22,830 bases of DNA from JBHJHK01 sp050330975 (GTDB lineage: Bacteria; Pseudomonadota; Gammaproteobacteria; Competibacterales; Competibacteraceae). Positions 15,519 through 21,080 of this stretch are shown piece by piece. Numbering within the stretch: position 1 is the first letter of the stretch; every line of letters starts with the position of its first letter. The DNA is taken from NCBI GenBank assembly GCA_050330975.1, contig JBHJHK010000231.1, positions 1 through 22,830 on the forward strand, read 5' to 3'. The notes beneath the pieces are model-generated. The model worked only from the letters and a program-made list of their open reading frames with translations. It ran no database searches and was not told the DNA's origin. A program made the position numbers and the translations under genes.

Positions 15519-17108
15519 GGCCTCAAAAATGGGCTCGGGGCGCTCTAGGTCGTGGGGGTGGTCTGCGGGGTCGCCGGGCTCGGGGGCCGCCATGGTGGGG
15601 GGGAGGTAGGTGCGCCAGCGGGGGTCCACGGCGAAGCGCCTCAAGCCCTCCAAAGCCGCTAGCCGCTGTTCGATGGGCGGGTTGACACTGCGTTCTCCAG
15701 CGGCGAAGGGCCCCAAGAGTAGGTCGTCTAGGTCGAGGTCGTCGTCGGCCCGCTGTTGAAGGGAGCGCGGATCGACGGGCTCGGCCGCCTTGGGAAATGA
15801 CGGTGCGGCCAAGGGCCGCTGGGGTGTCCAGTAACAACGGTGGGCCTCGACGGCCACCCACTCCCGCTCGGGGTAGCGCAAGGCGGTGAGCTTGCCGCCG
15901 AATACACATCCGGTGTCGATGCACAGCGTATTGTTGAGCCACTCGGGTTCGACCACCGGGGTGTGGCCGTAGACCACTAACGCCCGGCCTCGGTAGTCGG
16001 CCGCCCAGTTGAGGCGCACCGGCAAGCCATAGGCGTCCACTTCACCGGAGGTCTCGCCGTAGAGGGCAAATTGCCGCACCGTTCCCGAGGTACGGCCCTG
16101 GTAGGCGGCTTTCATCCCGGCGTGGGCCACCACCAGTTCGCCCCTGTCCAACACATAATGACTCACCAAGCCGTCGATAAACGCCACCACCCGGCGTTTA
16201 AAGGCCTCGGGCTCGGCGGCGATGGCCTTGAGGGTATCTCGAAGGCCGTGGCGATTGTCCACCGTGGAAGGGTCCTGGCCCTTTAATAGGGCCCGACAAC
16301 ACCTGACGTCGTGGTTGCCGGGTACGCACAGCGCCACCCCGGCGTCTACCATGTCCATCACCAGTTGCAACACGCCGACGCTGTCGGGACCTCGATCGAC
16401 CAAATCCCCCAAAAAGATCGCCTTGCGCCCCGGCGGCGGGGTCACGGTGTAGCGCCGGCCGTGGTCGCGGATGGTATAGCCGAGTTTGGCCAACAGCGCG
16501 TGGAGTTCGACGCCGCAGCCGTGGACGTCGCCGATGATGTCAAAAGGTCCCCGCTCGGCGCGCTTGTTGTTCCACAACGGCGCGCGCACCATCGAAGCGG
16601 CGTCGAGGGCGGCGACGTCGTCAAAGCGGTGGATGTGGCGAAAACCCTCCCCCTTGAGGGCTTTGAGGCTGCGGCGCAGGTCCCGGATGTGGTGGTGGAC
16701 CACGTGGGGGCCGAAGTTGCGGTCGTCCCGGGCGGCGTTGCGGGCGAGGCACACCTCAAAGGGGATGTCGAACACCACGGCCACGGGGAGGACGTGGTGT
16801 TCCCGAGCCAAGGCGACCAGGGGTTTGCGGGCCCGGACCTGGACGTTGGTGGCGTCCACCACCGTCAACAGGCCCCGGGTCAGGCGCTTTTTGACGATAA
16901 AATGGAGCAGGTCAAAGGCGTCGCCACTGGCGGACTGGTCGTTTTCGTCGTCGGCCACCAGGCCCCGGCAGGCATCCGACGACACGATCTCGGTGGGGCG
17001 AAAATGCCGGCGGGCAAAGGTGGATTTGCCAGCGCCCGTGGGGCCCACGAGCACCACCAAGGCCAATTCGGGAAGAGAAATTTCCACGGTCTGAATGATC
17101 TCTGCCAT
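15516..17108 (-). CDS. pnkp: Polynucleotide kinase-phosphatase Pnkp, kinase and phosphatase domains
   Basis: A 530-residue segment holding the first two Pnkp domains. The 5'-OH kinase has P-loop GPTGAGKST (22-30) and ENDQSASGDAF (55-65). The metallophosphatase, which removes 2',3'-cyclic phosphate ends, has Asp194/His196 in GDVHGC, GDLVDRG (234-240), GNHD (264-267), His329 in AHAG and His382 in YGHTP. TYLPPTM (500-506) already belongs to the ligase domain. Reading through the stop gives 869 residues, essentially the length of Clostridium thermocellum Pnkp (about 870). The ATG at 17108 lacks a clear Shine-Dalgarno sequence. The gene is first in the pnkp-hen1 operon and divergent from yhhQ. Confidence 0.93.
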   Translation of the reverse strand: MAEIIQTVEISLPELALVVLVGPTGAGKSTFARRHFRPTEIVSSDACRGLVADDENDQSASGDAFDLLHFIVKKRLTRGLLTVVDATNVQVRARKPLVALAREHHVLPVAVVFDIPFEVCLARNAARDDRNFGPHVVHHHIRDLRRSLKALKGEGFRHIHRFDDVAALDAASMVRAPLWNNKRAERGPFDIIGDVHGCGVELHALLAKLGYTIRDHGRRYTVTPPPGRKAIFLGDLVDRGPDSVGVLQLVMDMVDAGVALCVPGNHDVRCCRALLKGQDPSTVDNRHGLRDTLKAIAAEPEAFKRRVVAFIDGLVSHYVLDRGELVVAHAGMKAAYQGRTSGTVRQFALYGETSGEVDAYGLPVRLNWAADYRGRALVVYGHTPVVEPEWLNNTLCIDTGCVFGGKLTALRYPEREWVAVEAHRCYWTPQRPLAAPSFPKAAEPVDPRSLQQRADDDLDLDDLLLGPFAAGERSVNPPIEQRLAALEGLRRFAVDPRWRTYLPPTMAAPEPGDPADHPHDLERPEPIFEA

Positions 17109-17183
17109 TGTCGGGGAAGAGGGGGACGATTATGCTGGACGGCCAACGGCCGATCTTGAGTTTACAACCCCAGGGCTTTGACT

Positions 17184-17723
17184 GTGCGCAACGCTTTTTC
17201 CCACCCCCTCCTGCCCTTTATCATCGCCATGACGGCGGTGGTGGTGGCCTCGAATATTTTGGTTCAATACCCCATCAACGACTGGCTCACCTTTGGCGCC
17301 CTCACCTACCCCGTGGCGTTTTTGGTCACCGACTTGAGCAACCGCCGCTTTGGCCCCACCCGGGCTCGCCGGGTGGTATGGGTGGGCTTTGCCCTGGCGG
17401 TGGGGCTGTCCATCCTGTTGGCCACCCCCCGCATCGCCCTGGCCTCGGGGACGGCGTTTTTGGCGGCCCAGTGGTTGGACATCGGGGTGTTTGACCGCCT
17501 GCGGCGCCTGCCCTGGTGGCAGGCACCGCTGATCTCCTCGGGCCTGGCCTCGGTGGTGGACACGGCGCTGTTTTTCGCCCTGGCCTTTGCAGGCACCCCG
17601 GTGCCCTGGGTGACCTTGGCCGCAGGGGACCTGTTGTGCAAGTGGGCCATGGCGGTGGTGTTGCTACTGCCCTTTCGCCTGCTGATGGGTCGGCCGGCCC
17701 TGGGGGCCAAGGGCGCCGCTTGA
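17184..17723 (+). CDS. yhhQ: Queuosine precursor transporter YhhQ/QPTR (VUT family)
   Basis: A 179-residue inner-membrane protein with about five or six helices. The N-terminal ASNILVQYPIN-DWLTFGALTYPVAFLVTDLSNRRFG region is the signature of the YhhQ/DUF165 family, which imports queuosine precursors (preQ0/preQ1) for tRNA wobble modification. GTG at 17184 follows CAGGG at eight-base spacing and is preferred; TTG at 17178 is an alternative. The gene is divergent from pnkp, with about 75 bases between the starts, and convergent with the PilJ-PAS gene. The neighbourhood places a tRNA-modification supply gene beside a tRNA-repair operon. Confidence 0.88.
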   Translation: MRNAFSHPLLPFIIAMTAVVVASNILVQYPINDWLTFGALTYPVAFLVTDLSNRRFGPTRARRVVWVGFALAVGLSILLATPRIALASGTAFLAAQWLDIGVFDRLRRLPWWQAPLISSGLASVVDTALFFALAFAGTPVPWVTLAAGDLLCKWAMAVVLLLPFRLLMGRPALGAKGAA

Positions 17724-17760
17724 GCCCCGGGGGCCGGTGATCGACTCGAGATTCCAGACC

Positions 17761-18777
17761 TCAGGCGGCGGCCCGCCGGTCGGGGATGCGCCCCAACAGG
17801 GCCAACAGACCCGTGCCGTACTCCCCCACCTGGAAATCCATGGCAAAGCGCTCCCGGGTGTGGTCTTTGTGGAACACTTGCAGTTCGTGGATCCCGTCGA
17901 ACTCGCTCCGGGCCACCACCCGGCGGAGGACCGCCTCGCCCTCGGGCACCAGGTGATCGATGGATCGACCGATCAATTCGTCACTGCTGTAGCCGAATAG
18001 CTCACAGGCGAATTGGTTCACCTGGCGGATGGAGAGATTCCGGTCCAGGATCACCACGGGAATCTGCACATTGTCCACCAGGGACAAGAAATCCAGGTTG
18101 GCCTTGACCAAGGACTGGGCCTGGCGGGTGATGCGCACGATCATCGGCCGGAAAATGATCAAGACCTCCAGCAACAAGATACCCAACAACACCCCAAGCC
18201 CTATGAGCTGGTAGTACTCCAGTTGCTCGACCTGCTCCCGGGCCTCGGCTTCGTATTGGCGCACGACAAAGTCCAAGCTCGCCAGGAGGGGCCGTTGGGA
18301 AGCCTCTAAGATGGCCGCGAGGTGGACATTGTCCAGGGATAGGGGCAGGGGAGCGGCCAAGAGATCCCGGGCGTGTTGCAGGTACTCGCGCACCCGGGTG
18401 TCCAGCTCGTGGGGCTCGGCAACGTAGATGGCCTCCACCGCCTCGGACTGGCGAAAGGCGATGTCCGAGAGATTCGAGTCGCCCCCGGCATTGACCAAGC
18501 GGCGGTGGGAGTCGGCCATGAGGTCGACGGCGGCGGTGAGGTTTTCCCTGGCGGTCGCCCGGGCGGCGGTGTCGGTGGCCGCGGTGTATTGCAGGGCAAA
18601 GCGGGCGATGCGCTGGGAGAGCATCCGCTGGCGACCGCTGACGTTGATGATTTCCGCCGCGCCGTCCTGGGCGGCGATGACTTCGATGAGGGCAAAGTGG
18701 GAGCCGATGGAAAACAAGGCGATGAGGCTCAGGGCCAACACGTAGCTGGCCGTGAGTTTGAAGCTGGACATGATCAT
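17761..18777 (-). CDS. PilJ/NIT-type sensor with PAS domain, no output domain
   Basis: A 338-residue inner-membrane receptor. Helix 1 spans about 10-30. The periplasmic region includes NVSGRQRMLSQRIARFALQ (45-63), the hallmark of the PilJ/type IV pili methyl-accepting N-terminal domain, also found in nitrate/nitrite sensors. A predominantly helical bundle runs to about 188. Helix 2 is at 190-209, and residues 228-332 form a cytoplasmic PAS domain (IPVVILDRNLSIRQVNQFACELFGYSSDELIG). The protein stops right after the PAS domain: there is no kinase, GGDEF, EAL or methyl-accepting region. ATG at 18777 follows AGAGGT; an ATG at 18771 is also possible. It is divergent from a small gene at 18973 and may signal through a partner protein. 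Confidence 0.85.
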   Translation of the reverse strand: MIMSSFKLTASYVLALSLIALFSIGSHFALIEVIAAQDGAAEIINVSGRQRMLSQRIARFALQYTAATDTAARATARENLTAAVDLMADSHRRLVNAGGDSNLSDIAFRQSEAVEAIYVAEPHELDTRVREYLQHARDLLAAPLPLSLDNVHLAAILEASQRPLLASLDFVVRQYEAEAREQVEQLEYYQLIGLGVLLGILLLEVLIIFRPMIVRITRQAQSLVKANLDFLSLVDNVQIPVVILDRNLSIRQVNQFACELFGYSSDELIGRSIDHLVPEGEAVLRRVVARSEFDGIHELQVFHKDHTRERFAMDFQVGEYGTGLLALLGRIPDRRAAA

Positions 18778-18972
18778 GACGAAAGACCTCTCATCCTGAG
18801 GAAGGTGGTGCCCCTGGGGTCCGTGGTACACCGCCCCGGCGGGCGGCCGGGACATTGTAATCAATTGTGCATCATGATTAAATAACGCCGTTTCAATTTA
18901 CAACGTCAAAGATTGGCCGCGTAAACCCCATCGGTCGCCAGTGACTGGTCTTCTCGAGACGAGGGCAACCCC
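18778..18972. promoter_or_regulatory. Divergent promoter region of the PilJ-PAS gene and the small orphan gene
   Basis: The middle of this 195-base gap (about 18853-18920) is strikingly AT-rich relative to its surroundings. On the minus strand a TACAAT at about 18854-18859 could be a -10 box for the PilJ-PAS gene, but no good -35 is present. On the plus side GAGGG precedes the ATG at 18973. The shared gap allows joint control of the two genes. Confidence 0.4.
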
Positions 18973-19446
18973 ATGCAACTCCCCATCACCTACCAAAAGA
19001 CCCCCCAGGGCCAGCGAGAACTGGACGAGCGCAGCGGCCAGCTGGCCCTGGAGCAGCGGGCCGTGCTCATCATGGTCAACGGCAAGCGCGACACCGAGCA
19101 GTTGGCCAAGACCTTGAGCCATTTCGACGATGTCCAAGAACATTTGATGGGTTTACTAGAGGCGGGCTTTATCGAACCGGCCCCCGAGCTACCGGGGTCA
19201 AACGCCGCATCGACCCCCGACCCCCAGGTGGCCACCCTCAAGGCGCCCATCGCCGCCGCCATTGAGCGCTATATGGGCTTTATGGCGGCCCCCATGAAGG
19301 CCAAACTCGAGACTTGTCGCACCCCGGCGGCCATCCGCCACCACGCCCTCCACTGCCGCAACCTCATCGCCGAAACCCTGACGACCAAAAAGGCCGACAA
19401 GTTCTGGCGGGAGGTGGCGACCCACCTCGACGCCACAGGTGCCTAA
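18973..19446 (+). CDS. Conserved small protein of unknown function with winged-helix-like N-terminus
   Basis: A 157-residue soluble protein. Residues 6-68 (YQKTPQGQRELDERSG, RAVLIMVNGKRDTEQLAKTL, LLEAGFIE) match, by my recognition, a segment repeatedly seen in beta- and gammaproteobacterial proteins of unknown role; its helix pattern suggests a winged-helix fold. A Pro/Ser/Ala linker (about 70-85) leads to a second helical domain (90-157) with conserved-looking Cys and His residues (CRTPAAIRHHALHC). There is no membrane segment or signal peptide. It is divergent from the PilJ-PAS sensor and ends 9 bases from the mgtE stop on the other strand. Function is unknown. Confidence 0.8.
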   Translation: MQLPITYQKTPQGQRELDERSGQLALEQRAVLIMVNGKRDTEQLAKTLSHFDDVQEHLMGLLEAGFIEPAPELPGSNAASTPDPQVATLKAPIAAAIERYMGFMAAPMKAKLETCRTPAAIRHHALHCRNLIAETLTTKKADKFWREVATHLDATGA

Positions 19447-19455
19447 CGGCGCCCC

Positions 19456-20847
19456 CTAGAGCAACAACCAAGAGCCGATCCCCAAAAAGCTCATAAAGCC
19501 CACCACGTCGGTGACGGTGGTGAGGACCACCGACCCCGACAGGGCCGGGTCGAGCTTGAGGCGGTGGAGGGTTAGGGGCACAAACACCCCCGCCAGGGCG
19601 GCGGCGAACTGGTTGATCACCATGGCCAGGGCGATCACCACTCCCAAATTGGCGTCGCGAAACCACACCACCCCCCCCACCGCCACCACCAAGGCCCAGA
19701 TGAGGCCGTTGAGGACCCCCACGGCCAGTTCCTTGCGGGCCAGCCAGTGGGTGTTGCCCACCCCGATCTGCCCCAGGGCCAGGCCGCGGATGGTCAGGGT
19801 CAGGGTCTGACTGCCGGCGATGCCCCCCATGCTGGCGACGATGGGCATCAACACCGCCAGGGCCACCACCTGTTCCAAGGTGGCCTCGAACAACCCGATG
19901 ACCCCGGCGGCCAAAAACGCCGTGGCCAGGTTGATCCCCAGCCACAGCCCCCGGCGACGGGCGCTTTTGAACACCGGGGCGAAGAGGTCTTCCTCGTCGT
20001 CGAGGCCCGCCCGGGCCATAAAGGCGTGTTCCCCCTCCTGGTGGATGTAGTCCATGACCTCGTAGAGGGTGATGCGCCCCAACAGTCGTCCGCCGTCGTC
20101 CACCACCGGCGCCGACACTAGATCCCGCCGCTCAAAGGAATCGGCCACCGTGGGCAACGCCGTGGTGGCCAACACCCGCCCGGCGTCGGTGGCCATGAGG
20201 TCGGTGATGGCGGTCTTGCCCGCCGCCGCCACCAGATCCCCCAGGGCCAACACCCCCAACAGCCGCTGCTCGCCGTCCACCACCATGAGTTTGTCGGTGT
20301 AGTCGGGGAGCGGGCCGTGGCGGCGCAGCAGGGCCAAGGTGGCCGCCGCCGTCAAGGTGGGGGCCAGGCGAATCTCGTCGCTGCGCATGGAGCGCCCGGC
20401 GCTGTCCTCGGGGTAGGTGAGGAGGGTGTCGAGCTGAACCCGCTCCTGGGGGGTGAGCTGCTGGAGGACTTCCCGGGCGGCGGGCTCGGGAAAATCCTCC
20501 AATAGCGGTACGAGATCGTCGACGTCGAGCGCCTGGGCCACGGCCACCAGGACCTCGGGGGCCGTGGTCTCGATGAGGGCACCGCGCACCTCGTCGTGGA
20601 GCTCGATGAGGGCCTCGGCCCGCTGGGCGTCGTCGAGGACCTCCCACACCAGGGAACGAGCCGGGGGGGGTAGGGATTCCAGCAAGGGTGCCACCTCACT
20701 GGGATGGAACTCTTCGGCCACGGCCCGGCGCAGAGCGGCCTGGTCCTCGACCTCGACCAGGTCGAGGACATCCGCGACCCGCTCGCCGTAGTCGCCGTAG
20801 TCCCGCTCTTCCACGGGCAAAGCGGCTTGTGGGGTCGGATTGGACAT
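19456..20847 (-). CDS. mgtE: Magnesium transporter MgtE
   Basis: A 463-residue inner-membrane Mg2+ channel. Residues 30-150 are the helical MgtE N domain, ending in YPEDSAGRSM. Two CBS domains span about 155-275 and sense cytosolic Mg2+. Five membrane helices follow from about 300 to 463, including GGIAGSQTLTL (341-351) and LDPALSGSVVLTTVTDVVG, whose Asp447 corresponds to the selectivity-pore aspartate of Thermus MgtE. ATG at 20847 has GGGAG six bases upstream. The leader contains a terminator-like hairpin with a competing pairing, suggesting control of transcription elongation. It is divergent from the histidine kinase gene. Confidence 0.96.
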   Translation of the reverse strand: MSNPTPQAALPVEERDYGDYGERVADVLDLVEVEDQAALRRAVAEEFHPSEVAPLLESLPPPARSLVWEVLDDAQRAEALIELHDEVRGALIETTAPEVLVAVAQALDVDDLVPLLEDFPEPAAREVLQQLTPQERVQLDTLLTYPEDSAGRSMRSDEIRLAPTLTAAATLALLRRHGPLPDYTDKLMVVDGEQRLLGVLALGDLVAAAGKTAITDLMATDAGRVLATTALPTVADSFERRDLVSAPVVDDGGRLLGRITLYEVMDYIHQEGEHAFMARAGLDDEEDLFAPVFKSARRRGLWLGINLATAFLAAGVIGLFEATLEQVVALAVLMPIVASMGGIAGSQTLTLTIRGLALGQIGVGNTHWLARKELAVGVLNGLIWALVVAVGGVVWFRDANLGVVIALAMVINQFAAALAGVFVPLTLHRLKLDPALSGSVVLTTVTDVVGFMSFLGIGSWLLL

Positions 20848-20863
20848 GGCGCGCTCCCAAATC

Positions 20864-20910
20864 AGTGGCGGGCAAACAAAAGGCGGGAATGACAAACCCA
20901 GCCCGCCACT
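20864..20910 (-). promoter_or_regulatory. mgtE: Attenuator-like leader of mgtE: terminator with competing hairpin
   Basis: On the minus strand, GGCGGG (20907-20902) can pair with CCCGCC (20887-20882). That stem is followed by TTTTGTTT, a good intrinsic terminator, before mgtE. The same segment, extended to AGTGGCGGGC (20910-20901), is also perfectly complementary to GCCCGCCACT (20873-20864) over 10 bp. The two pairings exclude each other. The ribosome-binding site (20853-20857) lies just beyond. Confidence 0.55.
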
Positions 20911-20914
20911 TTAA

Positions 20915-20957
20915 CCCCAAGCTCTCCCCTTGGGGGAGAATTTGTCCGCCAAGGGGG
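20915..20957 (-). promoter_or_regulatory. mgtE: Further alternative hairpins upstream in the mgtE leader
   Basis: Three mutually exclusive stems share sequence here: TCTCCCC/GGGGAGA (20923-20929 with 20933-20939), CCCCAAG/CTTGGGG (20915-20921 with 20929-20935) and CCCCTTGG/CCAAGGGG (20926-20933 with 20949-20956). Taken with the terminator next to the gene, this gives a leader that could fold in several ways. It does not obviously match the M-box consensus. Confidence 0.4.
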
Positions 20958-20997
20958 CCTTCGCTGGTCTCCAGGCTCGCTTTACCAGCCCGAGTTC

Positions 20998-21027
20998 TTG
21001 AAAAATCAAGGTGTTTTTTGCAATAGT
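20998..21027 (+). promoter_or_regulatory. Possible promoter for the histidine kinase gene
   Basis: TTGAAA (20998-21003) and AATAGT (21022-21027) are separated by 18 bases in an AT-rich patch. The -35 box is strong and the -10 box weak. CTTGA/TCAAG around the -35 box forms a small inverted repeat. Confidence 0.35.
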
Positions 21028-21065
21028 TGGTAAGTACTCGCCGTGACTGACCGCGAACCCAAGCC

Positions 21066-21074
21066 AGGAGGTGG
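21066..21074 (+). promoter_or_regulatory. Strong Shine-Dalgarno site of the histidine kinase gene
   Basis: AGGAGGTGG is a near-perfect anti-16S match. Nine bases separate its GGAGG core from the ATC at 21081. The kinase frame is closed by a TGA at 21075-21077 and contains no ATG, GTG or TTG before the TTG at 21150, so the site points to ATC as the start codon. Confidence 0.65.
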
Positions 21075-21080
21075 TGAGCT

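Noticed and set aside
20848..21060. M-box magnesium riboswitch upstream of mgtE
   Set aside because: The conserved M-box sequence blocks are not visible; only generic hairpins and a terminator are.
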